Source: Histoplasma ohiense (taxonomy: Eukaryota; Ascomycota; Eurotiomycetes; Onygenales; Ajellomycetaceae). Taken from it: 64,000 bases of DNA. Position numbers and translations under genes: made by a program. The notes below the pieces were generated by a model. It searched no databases and was not told the DNA's origin. It saw only the letters and a list, made by a program, of their open reading frames with translations. Position 1 is the stretch's first letter, and the number at the start of each line of letters is the position of its first letter. The stretch lies in the NCBI GenBank assembly GCA_017607445.1, contig JAEVHH010000006.1, positions 2,728,001-2,792,000 of the forward strand, in the 5' to 3' direction. This document shows positions 33,930 through 48,425 of this stretch, in pieces.

Positions 33930-34961
33930 ATGTCTTTAGACATTGAAATGAACTACAAACAATTCTATGAACATCCACTGCATCTGAATGCAGCAGATGA
34001 TAACTTAGATCTACAAAGCATTCTTCAGCAGCAGACACTACAGATGACTGAATTGCAACAACAATTTGCTAAGATGAGCACTTTCACATTCATCATTTCT
34101 TCTACACCCACATCTTATAAAAAGCCCTCAAGAGAGAAGCTCTCAATTCTCAACAAATATGAGAAAGATCTAGCACTCTATCTTATGTGAAAATCAAAAA
34201 CAAACATCAAATTGAAAATTGATGAATGAGCAATAGACTCACTATCTAATCAAGCATGGTATATTCATAGCAGATTGAATGATGATGTGTTAGCAAAATT
34301 CCAACTCTGAATGAGTTATTGTCAGAATCATCAGTGTATGTCAGAGCTAGTCTTTCAACAACTCAACTCTCTCTTTCTCAATTCTACACTTCAAGTCAAG
34401 ATATTGAACTGATTTAATCAGACTTGTCAGATAAATGTTGTGTTGGCAACTTATCTTTCTAAATTCAATCACAAGCTTCTAGAAGCAGATGAGCAAGACT
34501 GAAATGATGCTGTCAAGATCAATATATTGTTCAAGAACTTGAACTTTCAATTGCATAACTGAAGTGTAGAGTATTTGAAGTTCTCAATATACAGCAAATT
34601 CTGCACTGATCTTTGTCTGTTGAACAACAATCTGTCTCAGTTTCATATACTTCAAAATTGTAGAGAATTCTGCTGAACAAATGTGTACACTCTGAACTGC
34701 TCTGCAGCACTCCTCACCTTTAAATCAGAATCAATGAACTGAGTTTCACACATGAATACAAGCTATCTGAGAGTTCTCAATGTCTCAGAGAAGAACATCA
34801 TCAATCAAATCATCAGAGAAGTCTGCATACACTGCAACAAGTCAGAACACTTTGCAAATCAATGTTCAAATACAATTGCTCTGAGTAAACCCTTCACACA
34901 CATGAACACTGCATCACCCGCGGATAGGCAAGAACAGAGAAAAGACAAGCTCTCACTCTAA
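33930..34961 (+). pseudogene. Family A gag (A2), decayed
   Basis: Frame from 33930 (or ATG 33948, the start shared by all copies) to TAA 34959-34961. The last 69 codons are open and show the CCHC knuckle CIHCNKSEHFANQC (about 34827-34868), the best copy of the family A knuckle. Other parts are broken by TGA. Confidence 0.82.
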
Positions 34962-35035
34962 AATATGAACAAGAACTCAAGAAGCAAAAAGCTAGCTGAA
35001 GATTCAAGCAGAAGATGCAAGCAGATACAATCATA

Positions 35036-38000
35036 ATCTCTGTTATTGTAAATAGTCTAATCAATATACAAGCAATGATAGACAGTGGTTTTCTTCATTA
35101 TGCTTTTATAGACACTCAGCTGATTGAGAAGTATAAGCTCTAGCATATTCTCTTTTTCAAGCTGCATAAGCTTAGTGGATTTGATGACCTCAGAGAATCT
35201 GCCTCCTACAACATGATAAGATTTAATGTTGATGTAGAAGGACACAAGAAAAAGAATATATACACATATGAAATACAAGATCTTGAGTATGATTTAATGC
35301 TCAGTCTATCATGACTCACAGAATTTGGAATCTTGTTGAATGCATGCAACTGCTGTCTTATTTTCTCAGAAGATGACTGTGTTTACAAAAAGAATGTTGA
35401 TAGAACTGCTGATCTCATCCAGATATCAGCAGAAGCATACAAACTACTAACTCATCAAATATATGAGAAGAAGAACATTCAAGTGTTTGCTGCTAGTATA
35501 ACAAATATCAAAAAAGTGCTAGAGAAGCTAGAATTCAGAGACTTCAAGAAACTATACAAGAAACTACTCAAATTGTATGAAAACTTCACAGACATGTTCA
35601 ATGAGAAAGAAGCTGAAAAGCTTCCCTCTCACTGAGAACCTGGTATAGATCATACAATTGAGCTTATCAAGAAAGATGATAAGAATCCACAATCACTCTG
35701 AGATTCTCTCTACAGCATATTGCACAATGAGCTTCTCATTCTATGAAAAACACTCAATGAATTACTGAACAAAGACTTCATTCATATTAGCAATTCATTC
35801 ACTGCAGCATTTATACTGTTTGCAAAGAAATCAGAAGAAGACTTATGATTCTGTGTTGACTACTGAGAACTCAATAAGATTACATGAAAGAACTGATACT
35901 CTCTTTCACTCATCAACAAAACACTCAAATGAATAGAAAAAGCAAAATGATTTATGAAGTTTGACATCTCTGTGATCTTCTATAAGATAAGGATTAATGA
36001 AGGTGATGAATGGCTAACTGCTTTTTGTATATGTTACAGATTATACAAATGGACAGTGACTCTCTTTGAATTAGTGAATGCTCTGAGCATATTTCAGAAA
36101 TACATTAACTGAGCTCTACAAGATCTGCTCAATGAGATCATCTCAGTGTACATGAACAATATTCTGATCTTCACTGATGAATCACTTACTGAGCACTGCA
36201 AGCACATACAACAAGTGTTTGACCATCTATGAAAAGCTGAACTGCAAGTGGACATTGACAAATGCAACTTCAAGATCAAGTCTACAATCTATCTAGAATT
36301 CATCATCAAAGCTGAAAAAGGCATACACATGGATTCTAAGAAGGTGAAAGCAATCCTCAACTGAGAGGCATCAGTCTCAGTAAAAGAGACTAGAAGCATT
36401 CTAGAATTCATCAACTTCTATCAAAGATTCATCAAAAACTTCTCCAATATCATACAATCACTAATGAATCTGATTCAGAAAGACACTGTATTCCAATGAA
36501 CTGATGAAGCAGACACAGCATTCAAAAAGCTGAAGCATATGTTCACAAACACTCTGATGCTGCAATCATTTGATTCAGATAAGCATATGATTCTTGAAAC
36601 AGATGTCTTGAGTTATGTAGTAGATGAAGTATTAATGCAATATAATAATGAAGATGTTCTACAACTCTGTATCTTCATTTCAAAAATGATGTCATCTGCT
36701 GAATGCAACTATGAGATCTACAACAAGAAGCTTCTAGCAATCATACAATGTCTCAAAGAATGAGAGTCTGAACTTATGAGTGTTGAGAAGTTTGAGATTG
36801 TTACTGATCATAAGAACTTAGAATACTTCACAACTACTTGTAAGCTTACTGAGAGACATATATGTTGATCATTGTTTCTTAGCCATTTTTTGTTCACAAT
36901 TTGTTATCAATCTGAAGTAGAGAACATTCTTGTGAATGCTCTGTTCTGCTGAGAACAAGATATATCATCTGATGACTTAGATGACAGATGGAAACATTGA
37001 GAGCATCAGTTAATCAACCCCACAATCATAGAAAGTCCTACACAATCAGACAAACCTCATATATATATCAACCAGTTCCAAGCTCAAGAACTCTCACTTG
37101 AAGAATAATAAAGACTAGCAGCAGAAGTAGATGAATTCTGACAGTAAGTCATTAAAACTGTACAAAGTAAAGCACCTCAATTCCTCACAGATGTATACTC
37201 AAGAACAGATATCTCAGTATATTCAATTGACAATGACAATCACTTACACTTTCAAGATAGACAATGAGTCCCCAATTCAGAATCTCTACAAACACAGATC
37301 ATGCAAGAAATTTATGACTCATCAATGATCAGACACTCAGAACATGAAATCATGTACAACATCATTGTCTGAAAATTCTACTGATCAGATATATCAAAGA
37401 ATATACACTGATTTGTACACAACTGTGATCACTGCAGCTCAGTGATGATATGATGTGAACACTGAAAAGAGATGCTGAAGCTTCTATCTGTTTCTGACTG
37501 AACTTGATGTTATATAGCTATCAATTTTGCAGTTTTCTTACCTGAAAGTGGAGGTTCTACAAACATTCTAGTCATTGTCAACTGACTCAGCAAGAGTGTA
37601 ATACTACAGCTCTGTGACAAGATGAATGCTGAAGTAGTTGCAAATGTCTTTGTCAGAAGCTCATTCTATTATATACACAGTCTGTCTTCATTCATTGTGT
37701 CAGATAGAGACAGTCAATTCATCAGCACACTCTGAGCCCACATATGTCAATTATTAAGAATTGAATGAAAGTTATCAACAGTGTATCATTCAGAGACTGA
37801 TGAAGCTATCAAGAGAATGATATAAACAGTAAAGAACATTCTCTGTAAGTTCTGTAATTACACACAAGACAACTGAAGCAATCTGCTGTCACATACTGAG
37901 ATTGTGATTAACAGTTGAGATTCTGTCACAACAGATGTAAGCTCATTCTTTCTTCTATACAGATACAACTTAGAGATTCTGAACTTCTCTGAGACTCCCC

Positions 38001-38593
38001 AAGAAACCACATACATCCACAGCCTCATACAGACAGCAGAGAATATCATGAGCAAGTTGAAGAAAGTCTGTGAATAAGCAGAAGCTTCAATGATCAGTAT
38101 TCAGCAAGATTATGAGAATCAAATAAACATCAGAAGAAGTTCTGCAATTCAATATTATATAGAAAACAAAGTCTGACTGAATCTCAAGAACATAAGAATG
38201 AACTGTCTCTTATATACACTGAATTATCATCACATCAAGTATACAGTGAAGGAAGTGCTAGACACACACAATTATTGACTCAACATCTCATCTGACATTC
38301 ATGATATCTTTCATACAAACCTGCTCCAATCTGCAGCTGAGAATCCATTCCTCTCACAGAGAATCTTCAATTGACAGCCATCTGTCATTATAGAAGAAGA
38401 CAATGAACTCAAGTGAGAAATCAAAGCAATTTTTAACAATAGAATCAATCATCACTGCTGCAAATACCTCATCAAATGAATAGAATATGATTGTTCAATC
38501 TGGGAATCTGTGTCTGTCTTGAAGAACATCACCACTCTCAACATCTACAAGTTCTCACTCACTCTGATAGAGAGGGATAATGTGACAGATTAG
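35036..38593 (+). pseudogene. Family A pol (A2), decayed
   Basis: Single frame, -1 relative to gag, from the protease (MIDSGFLHY at 35075) to TAG 38591-38593 inside the LTR. Catalytic box YMNN (36149-36160). RNase H about 36480-36960, integrase about 37330-38000, chromodomain about 38400-38520. One Trp codon in KWTVT (near 36050) is still TGG, where A3 and A1 have TGA. Dead copy. Confidence 0.85.
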
Positions 38594-39114
38594 CATCTGT
38601 TAGTAATTAACTTACACAATCAACTCTTCTTCTGCATCTGCTTGTTTCTGACTGTTGTGATCTCATGTAATTCTCAATGTTCTTCTGCTCTGTGCTCTGT
38701 GTTTGTGTAGTTTCTAATGATTCTTTTATGTAGCTCTTAACATTCTTTCACTCTGTGCTTCACATTTGTATAGTCTCTAACAATTCTTCTATATAGCTTC
38801 TAACATTCTTTCACTCTGTGTTTCACACTTATATAGTCTCTAATGATTTTTCTGTGTAGTTCTCAATGATTTCTCTGTCTCACACTCTGTGCTTGTATAG
38901 TTTCTAACAATTCTTACATGTATCTTTTAATGTTCTTCTGCTCTGTACTTTACTATGAAGCAGCTTCTGATATTCTTCTGCTCTGAACTTTTCTCTATAA
39001 GAACTCTCTTTGTATGACCTTTTCTTCTGATTTCTTTTCTCTTTCTTTTCTTAATCAATTCATAATCTGTAATTAGAATAGTATCAAATCATTAATTGAA
39101 GTATATCTGTTACA
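38581..39114 (+). repeat. A2 3' LTR (534 bp)
   Basis: TGTGACAGATTAGC to CTGTTACA after the polypurine tract ATAGAGAGGGATAA. Followed by the CAAAT duplication. Confidence 0.92.
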
Positions 39115-39119
39115 CAAAT

Positions 39120-39486
39120 TGATTCTTCTGCATTTAAGATCTGAGTGTCTTGTTATTAGTTCTTACATCTGAATGCATCATTATCAGTTCTTATGTCTGA
39201 GTGTGTTGTTTACAGATCTGAGTGTCTAGTCATTACAAGAGATTTCTCATGAGCCCAAGTGCTCTTATTGTTAGTTATATAGACTGTTGTGTCTAAACAT
39301 TCAAAACACAATCAACTGTGTTCTACAAGGTCTGAGTGTCTACAAACTGTAACACTGTGAATAGCATTCACAAAGAAGCTTGATCAAGCTTAGCACTGCA
39401 ACACTGCAAATAGTGTCTGCAAGAGAACTGAATGTCTACAAGTATTTCTTTTCTTTTATTATTATTACATGTTCTTAGATATTGAA
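39120..39486 (+). other. A1 leader, continued
   Basis: Rest of the A1 primer site (TGATT) and leader with TCTGAGTG repeats. No gene. Confidence 0.6.
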
Positions 39487-40500
39487 ATGAACTATGAGCA
39501 ATTCTACAAACACTCACCACATCTGAATGCAGTGGATGATAACTTAGATCTACAAAGCATTCTTCAGTAGCAGACACTACAGATGATCAAATTGCAACAA
39601 CAATTTGCTGAGATGAGCACTTCTGCATTCACTGTTCCTTCTACATCTGTGTCTCATGAAAAGCCCTCAAGAGAGAAGCTCTCAATCCTTGTCAAATATG
39701 AGAAAGATCTAGCACTCTACCTCATGTGAAAGTCAAAAGTGAATGTCAAATTGAACATTGATGAACAAGCAATAGACTCACTATTCAATCAAGTGTGGTA
39801 TATTCATAGCAGATTAAATGATGACACATTAGTGAAATTCCAATTCTGAATGAGTCATTGCCAGAACAATCAGTATATGTCAGAGCTAGTCTTCTGACAA
39901 CTCAACTCTCTCTTCCTCAATTCTACACTTCAAGCCAAGGCATTGAACTGGCTTAATCAGACTCATCAGATGAATGTCATATTGACAATTTATCTTTCTG
40001 AATTCAATCACAAGCTTCTAGAAGCAGGTGGGCAAGACTGGAATGATACTGTCAAAATCAATATATTGTTCAAGAACTTGAACTTTCAGTTGCATAATTG
40101 AAGTGTAGAGCATTCAAAACTCTCAATATACAGTAAATTCTATTATAATCTTCATCTATTGAACAACAATCTGTCTCAGTTCTGTGTGCTTCAAAATTGT
40201 AGAGGATTTCATCAAACAAATATGTACACTCTGAATCACTCTGCAGCATTCCTCACCTCTGAATCAGAATCAATGAACTGAGTCTTATATGTAAACACAA
40301 GTCATCTGAGAGTCCTCAATGTCTCAGAGAAGAACATCACTGATCAAATCATCAGAAAAGTCTGCATACACTGCAACAAGTCAGAGCACTTTGTGAATCA
40401 ATGTCTGAATGCAATCATTCTGAGTAAACCCTCTATGTGTGTGAACACTGTGTCATCTGTGAACAGGTAAGAACAGAGAAAAGATGAGCTCTTGCTCTAA
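39487..40500 (+). pseudogene. Family A gag (A1), decayed
   Basis: ATG 39487 to TAA 40498-40500, exactly the length of A3 gag (1014 nt). Knuckle region CIHCNKSEHFVNQC at about 40366-40407. One internal stop is TAA (40468-40470), from CAA; most others are TGA. Confidence 0.8.
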
Positions 40501-40574
40501 AATGTGAATGAAAGCTCAAGAAGTAGAAAGCTAGCTGAAGATTTGAGCAGAAGATACAAGCAGACACAATCATG

Positions 40575-43500
40575 ATTTCTATCATTGTAAATAGCCTAGT
40601 CAACATATGAGCAATGATAGACAGTGATTTTCTTCATTACACTCTTATAGACACCCAGCTGATTGAGAAGCATAAGCTTCAGTGTATTCTCTTTCTCAAG
40701 CTGTATAAACTCAGTAAATTTGATGATCCCAGAGGATCTGCCTTCTACAACATGATACAATTTAATGTTGATATAGAAGGATATAAGAAAAAGAATGTAT
40801 ATGCATATGAAATACAAAACCTTGAGTACAATCTAATACTCAGTCTATCATGACTCACAGAATTTGAAACCTTGTTGAATGCATGCAATCACTGTCTTAT
40901 TTTCTCAGAAGGCAACTGTGTTTATGAGAAAGATGTCAATAGAACCACTGATCTCACTCAGATATCAGTGGAAGCATACAAACTACTAATCTGTCAAGTG
41001 TATGAGAAGAAGAATGTCCAAGTGTTCACCACTAGCATGACAGATATCAAAAAGATGTTAGAGAAACTAGAACTCAAGAATTTCAAGAAACTGCACAAAG
41101 AACTATCTGAATTGTATGAAGATTTCACAAACATATTTGATGAAAAAGAAGCTGAAAAGCTTCCCTCTCATCAAGAATGTGATATAGATCATATAATCAA
41201 ACTTATCAAGAAAGATGATAAGAATCCACAATCACTCTGAAGTCCTCTCTACAGTATATCACACAACAAGCTTCTTATTCTATGAAAAATACTCAACAGA
41301 TTACTAGACAAAGACTTCATTTGTATTAGCAACTCATCCACTGCAGCATCTGTACTGTTTGCAAAGAAATCAGAAGAAGGCTTACAATTCTGCATTGACT
41401 ATTAAAAACTCAACAAAATTACACAGAAGAATCAATATCCTCTTCCACTCATCAATGAAACACTCAAACAGATAGAAAAAACAAAATGATTTACAAAACT
41501 TGACATCTCTGCAGCCTTCTACAAGATAAGAATTAATGAAGGTGATGAATGACTAACTGTCTTTCATACACATTATGAATTATACAAATGAACAGTGACC
41601 CTCTTTGGATTAGTGAATGCTTCAAATACATTTCAGAAATACATTAACTGAGCTCTACAAGATCTGCTCAATAAGATTGCCTCAGTGTACATGAACAATA
41701 TTCTGATCTTCATCAATGGATTGCTCACTGAGCACTGCAAGTATATATGACAAGTGCTTGATCATCTATGAAAAGCTGAACTGCAAGTGGACATTGACAA
41801 ATGCAACTTTGAGACTAAGTCTACAATCTATCTAGAATTCATCATTGAAGCTGAAAAAGACATATGCATGGATTCTAAGAAGATGGAAGCAATCCTCAAC
41901 TGAAAGACATCAGTCTCAGTAAAAGAGACTAGAAGCTTTCTAGAATTTGTCAACTTCTACTGAAGATTCATCAAAGACTTCTTCAATATTGTACAACCAC
42001 TGACAGATCTGACTCAGAAAGACACTGTATTTCAATGAACTGATGAAGCAGATGCAGTATTCAAAAAGCTGAAGTGTATATTCACAAGCATCTCAATGCT
42101 GCAATCATTTGATTCAGATAAGCATACAATTCTCAAAACAGATGCCTCAGATTATGTAATAGATGAGATACTGATGCAATATAACAATGAATATATTCTA
42201 CAATCTTGTGTCTTCATTTCAAAAAAGATGTCACTCATCAAATGCAACTACAAGATCTATGACAAGAAGTTTCTAGTGATTATACAATGCTTTGAAGAAT
42301 GGAAATCTGAACTTATGAGTGTTGAGAGATTCAAGATTGTTATTGATTATAAAAATCTAGAGTACTTCACAATCACTTGTAAGCTCACTGAAAGACATAT
42401 GTGTTGATCATTGTTTTTTAGCTGTTTTTTGTACACAATTCATTATTGATCTGAAGTAGAGAACATCTTTGTGAATGCTCTGTCCCACTGAGAACAAGAT
42501 ATACCATCTGATGACTTGAATAACAGATGGAAATATCAAAAGTATTAGTTAATCAACTCTGCAATTATAGAAAGTTCTACACAATCAGATGAACTCTGTG
42601 TACATATCAATCAGTTCCAAGCTCAAGAACTCTCACTCAAAGAACAATGAAGACTAGCAACAGAAGCAGATGAATTCTGACAACAAGCTGTCAAAGTCAT
42701 ACAAAGCAAAACATCTCAATTCCTCACAGATATATATTCAAGAACAGATATCTCAGTATATTCAATCAACAATGACAACTGCTTATGCTTTCAAGATAGA
42801 TGATGAGTTCTCAATTCAGAATCTCTATGAACACAGATCATACAAGAAATTCATGATTCACTGATGATCAGACACTCAGAATATAAAATCATATACAACA
42901 TCATCATCTGAGAATTCTACTGATCAGATATGTCAAAAGACATATGCTGGTTTGTATGCAACTGTGATCACTGTGACTCAGTGATAATATGATATGAACA
43001 CTGAAAAGAGATGCTGAAGCCTCTATCTGTCTCTGATCAAATTTGATGCAATATAGCTATCAATTTTGCAGTTTTCTTGTCTGAGAGTGGAGGTTCTATG
43101 AACATTCTAGTCATTGTCAACTGACTCAGCAAGAGTGTAATACTACAGCTCTGTGACAAGATGAATATCAAAGTAGTTGCAGATATCTTCATCAGAAGCC
43201 TGTTCTATTGTATACACAGTCTGTCTTCATTCATTGTGTCAGATAGAGACAGTCAATTTGTCAGTGCACTCTGAGCCTGCATATGTCAATTGTTAAGAAT
43301 TGAATAAAAATTATCAACAGTGTACCACTCAGAGACTGATGAAGCTACTGAGAGAATGATACAAATGATAAAGAACATTCTTCATAAATTCTGCAATTAT
43401 ACACAAAATAACTAAAGCAATCTGCTGCTGCACACTGAAATTGTGATTAATAGTTGAGATTTCACTACAACAGATGTAAGCTCATTCTTTCTTCTACACA

Positions 43501-44132
43501 GATACAACTTAGAGATTCTGAACTTTTTCAAGACTCTTCAAGAAATCACATATGTTCACAGTCTCATACAGATGACAGAGAATATCATGAACAAACTGAA
43601 GAAAGTTCATAAATAAACAGAAGCTTCAATGATCAGTATTCAGTAAGATTATGAGAATCAAGCAAACATCAGAAAAAGTTCTGTGATCTGATATTATATA
43701 GAAGACAAAGTCTGACTGAATCTCAAGAATATAAGAATGAATCACTCTTTGTGTATACTAGATTATCATCACATCAAGTATACAGTGAAGAAAGTGCTAG
43801 ACACACACAATTATCAACTTGACACTTCATCTAGCATTCACAATATCTTTCATATGAACCTGCTCCAACCTGCGGTTGAGCATCCATTCCCCTCACAGAG
43901 AATCTTCAATTGACAGCCACTCATTATTGTAGAAAAAGACAACAAACTCAAATGAGAAATCAAAGCAATTCTTGACAATAGAATCAATCACTGCCACTGT
44001 GAATATTTTATCAAATGAGTAGAATACAATTGTCTGATTTGAGAATCTGCATCTGTCTTGAAGAACACTGCTGCTCTCAACATCTACAAGTTCTCACTCA
44101 CTCTGATAGAGAGGGATAATATGACAGATTAG
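40575..44132 (+). pseudogene. Family A pol (A1), decayed
   Basis: Single -1 frame from protease (MIDSDFLHY, 40614; the Gly of DSG is Asp) to TAG 44130-44132. The segment 40872-41240 (122 codons) is open. Catalytic box YMNN (41688-41699). An open RNase H segment lies at 42096-42407, and the EEWKSELMS site keeps TGG. Integrase about 42870-43540 and chromodomain about 43940-44050. Dead copy. Confidence 0.85.
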
Positions 44133-44652
44133 TATCTGTTAGTAATTATCTTACACAATCAACTCCTCTTCTGCATCTGCTTGTTTCTGACTGTTATAAT
44201 CTTATATAATTCTCAATGTTCTTCTGCTCTGTACTCTGCACTTATATAGTTTCTAATGATTCTTCTGTGTAGCTCTTAATGTTCTTCTGCTCTGTGCTTC
44301 ATATTTGTATAGTCTCTAACAATTCTTCTGTATAGCTTCTAATGTTCTTCTGCTCTGTGTTCCACACTTGTATAGTCTCTAACAATTCTTTCACATAGCT
44401 TTCAATGATTCTCCCACCCCACACTCCACACTTATGTAGTTTCTAACAATTCATATATGTATCTCTTAATATTCTTTCACTCTGTGCTTCACTGTGAAGC
44501 AGCTTCTGATATTCTTTCACTCTGAACTTTCCTCTATAAGAACCCCCTTCATACAACCTTTTCTTCTGATTTCTTTTCTCTTTTCTTTCTTAATCAATTC
44601 GTAATCTGTATTAGAATAGTGCTAGATCGTTAATCGAAGTACGCCCGTTACA
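44120..44652 (+). repeat. A1 3' LTR (533 bp)
   Basis: Starts TATGACAG (TG decayed to TA) and ends CGCCCGTTACA. Its last 70 bp keep CpGs lost in the 5' LTR, including AATCAATTCGTAA (44592-44604). Followed by AAGAA. Confidence 0.9.
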
Positions 44653-44657
44653 AAGAA

Positions 44658-47600
44658 GTATTTTCACTGTCATAAAAAAGATCATATTGCAAATGATTGT
44701 TGAATATTACACTCTGAAAAGCACAATCAAGTTCAATAAGCAAAAAATTAACAATTTCAATTGTAGAAGCAGCTGCTGTATTGAGAATACAAACAATTAG
44801 ACTGTGAAATAAACAGTTATTGATGATAAATACATGAATGCTGACAGAAGCAGAATGATTGATGATGTAAACACTAGTGAATTCTGATACAGATATAAAC
44901 TTTGTATCCCATATCTCAGCATCAAAATATTTCTCAAAGACAGAAAATAAATCAAAAATAGTGAAAGCAGTTGATAATCATAAGATTAAATTATATGAAC
45001 AATAAAAAGCTGCAATAAAGATTATTGATGATGAACATATTCTCTGAGAAGAATTCCACCATTTCAAAGAAACTGACATTAGCAGATATGATGTAATTTT
45101 GAGCATGCTGTGATTGAAAGCTGTGAATTCTGATATTGATTGAGTGTGAAGATGCTGAATCTATAGAAAAGGGTTAAATATTAACTATATACATCTAAAT
45201 ACTGCTAAAGAATTCACAACACTAATTGATGATAACAATATTATATTTACTGCCTTATCATTATGAGCTGTGTATGCAGCAACTGAGTTAAATATCTCAG
45301 ATGATTATAAAGATTATCTTGATGTATTCTGAGAAGACATATCTGATGTGAAACATGCATCTCATAATCATGTCATAGATCTCAAACCTGGTAAGAAACT
45401 TTCATACTGACTGATATATAACTTATCATCTCAGAAACTCTCTGTTCTCTGAGAATATATTGAAAACATGTTGGAGAAGAATTGAATATGTTCATTCAAG
45501 AGCTCAGCTGATGCATCAGTATTATTCACACTGAAAAAAGATGAAACCCTGCATCTCTGCATGGACTATCAAGAATTGAATGAAATAATGATCAAGAATC
45601 AGTATCCACTGCTCTTGATAAGTGAAATACTTGATAGATTAGCAGATGTCAAAATATATACACAACTGAATCTTAGAGATGTGTATCATAGAATTGACAT
45701 ACAAGCAGAGAATGAATAAAAAACAGTATTTCAAATATAATATAAATACTTTGAATATCTAGTCTTATCTTTTGAGCTAATCAATGCTTCTGCAATCTTT
45801 CAATCTTATATCAACAAAGCCCTCAGCAATCTTTTAGATGTATATTATGTAGCTTATCTTGATAATATCATAATCTATTCAAACACATTTGATGAACATG
45901 TCGTCCATGTTAAGAATGTGCTGAAATGTTTAAAATGATGAAGACTATATGTCAAACTTAGTAAGTGTACATTTCATACAATAGAAATTGAATTTTTGAA
46001 TTTTGTGATTACCACACAGAGCATTACTGTTGAGAAATGCTGTGTCAACATAATTCTAGATTGATCAGAACTGTGAACAATAAATGAATTACAAACATTT
46101 CTAGAATTTATCAACTTCTATTATTGATTCATATACAAGTTCTCAATAATAACAGCATCTCTGACTGAATTGTTAAAAGATTATGAAACAAAAAGAGAGA
46201 AGAATAACACATCTGTTCAGTTAAATGAAAACTACAAACACACAATTCTGCAGTTAAAAGAATGCTTTACAAAAGCATCATTGTTGATTCACTTTGATCC
46301 CCAGTGAAAACTCTGTATAGAAATGGACAGATCTGACATTGCAATCACTGCAGTAATATCATAATTAATAAATGATGATCACTGACATCTGATTGCATTT
46401 TGATTCAGAAAACTCACAGAAGCAGAAAGATATTATCAAATATATGATTTAGAAATGTTGCTGATTGTAGAAGCTTTCAGATAATGATATCACTATCTAT
46501 ATAATAGCAGACATTCAATAACTGTTTTATCTGATCATGTCAATCTTCAATACTTCATGACAACAAAGCAGCTAAATGAGTATCAGATTTGTTGAATGAA
46601 AATACTCTCAGTATTCAATTTTGAAATAGAGCACTGTTCTAAGAAAAATAATCCCACAGATGTATCAAATCATTACTCAGATTTTATAAAACACACAGCT
46701 CTTCTGACAGAGCTCTCTACTCTGCAAGAGAAGCTGTATAAGAGAATTTTTAAATCACTAAAGACAAAAGAAAACACAAAGTTAGATCAATATATCAAGA
46801 TAATGTGAAAAGATCTATAAGTTAATGAAAATTATTAAATGAAGAGATCTGTAGTTGTTGATGATAACAACTTCTGCAGAATAAAGAATGTATCTGTGAA
46901 TAAAAATGAGATTGCAAATGTTATAAAATTAGATCTAGAGATTCTGATGCTATGAATTCTAGCTGTCAAAGTATTTGAGTCTGAGATTATCTATTGTGAA
47001 GAGATAGCTAAATCTATCATTAAACTTTTACTGCAGATTCAGAATAGAGATGCTAGTATATCTGAACTTTGCAGAAGACTAGAGATGAATGATACTAGTG
47101 TAGATAATTATTTAATCTGAGTAGTAGATAAAGATAATCTACTCAGAAAAGATGATAAAATCTATATACTGCAAGATAAGATTGTAAAATATGAAATAAT
47201 GAAAATGAATCACAATGATTCTCAAGATGATTATTTTGAACATGACAAAATCATCAAAGTGATCAAACACAAGTACTTGTGTCATGATATGAGTGATGAG
47301 ATTGCAGAATATGTGAGAACTTGTGATGTTTGTCAATGTATCAAGATACCACAGCATAAGCTGTATGAATTGCTACAATCACATTCAGTGTCAGATAAGA
47401 AATAGCATACAATTAGCATGAACTTTATTGAAGATCTGTCAGATAATAAAAAGAGAAGTCAAATCTATAATGCTATTATTATATTTGTTGATTTGTTCAT
47501 CAAATAAGCCATAATTATGTCCATATCTTCAGAGCTAGATGCAGAAGAACTTGTGAATATTATTGTATGAAGAGTTGTGAAGAACTTTGATCTATCTGTG

Positions 47601-48391
47601 AATATTATTAGCAACTGAGATTCATTAATAAATAGCAAGTTTTGATCAATATTATGTTATCTACTTCATGTTCAATGAAAATTATCAACAGCCTTCCACC
47701 CACAAACTGACAGCCAAACAGAATGATTGAATCAGATGATTGAACATTATCTTCACATATATTGCAGCTATCAACAAGATAATTGAATAGAGTGAATATC
47801 TTTGATGCAATGAGTATACAATAATATCTTTCATACTGTGATCAAGATGACATTATCTGAAGCAATGATCAGCTGACCAACTGAACTCTGTATAGATGTG
47901 AAACCCCCAAGCACTGACATATCAAAATCAGCAGTAGAATAAATGGAATAATAAAAAACTTTAAGATAGATCACTGAGTAATACTGCATGCAAAAAATAT
48001 ATTCATCTTGTGATTCTCACTCAAACTAGATCATTGATTTTTGAGTCTCTTTTAAATAATTGATATTCACAGTACACAGATGTACAAACTGAAGCTTATA
48101 CTGTAATATAAAGAAATTCATTCTGTATTCCATGTTTCCCTTCTCAAACCATATCACATATACAATAGACAAATCTCACAAGCAGAACTGATAATTATAT
48201 ATGTGTAAGAGAAATGAAAAGTTGAAGCTATATTAGACAAGCATCAGTATTATAGTCAAACACAATATCTTATCAAATGAAAAGATTGTACAGATGCAGA
48301 TAACTCTTGAGAACTCAAGAAGAACTTGATGAACAGTTAGAAGTACTTGAAACAGTTTAATAAAATCTATCAAAAATCAGTCAATAAATAA
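44658..48391 (+). pseudogene. B2 gag end and pol, decayed
   Basis: Begins in the gag zinc knuckle (CHKKDHIANDC; the first Cys is now Tyr). Pol follows: reverse transcriptase with catalytic YLDN (45855-45866; second Asp lost), RNase H (NFEIEHCSKKNNPTD near 46620), integrase finger with CDVCQCIKI (about 47320), core, C-terminal HSVFHVSLLK (about 48120) and chromodomain (about 48200-48330), ending in TAA 48389-48391. Unlike the other copies, the frame changes between about 47400 and 47940, so there is at least one indel. Confidence 0.82.
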
Positions 48392-48425
48392 AAATAAAGA
48401 AAGCAATGATGACTGCTGAATATAC

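Larger units (their letters stand above)
33033..39114 (+). mobile_element. Family A copy A2, nested in the A1 primer site
   Basis: Complete 6082-bp element with duplication CAAAT (33028-33032 and 39115-39119). The flanks rejoin to the normal family A primer sequence, which proves nesting and argues against a tandem array made by recombination. Confidence 0.92.
32492..44652 (+). mobile_element. Family A copy A1, interrupted by A2
   Basis: LTR 32492-33024, internal part resuming at 39115, 3' LTR 44120-44652, with 5-bp duplication AAGAA in B2 gag. Only 8 bp after its 5' LTR it is interrupted by A2 (33033-39114), so A1's primer site is split. Its coding part is 39120-44132. Confidence 0.92.

Noticed and set aside
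32492..44652. Tandem LTR-internal-LTR-internal-LTR array formed by recombination
   Set aside because: The CAAAT duplication and exact split of the primer site show that A2 was inserted into A1.
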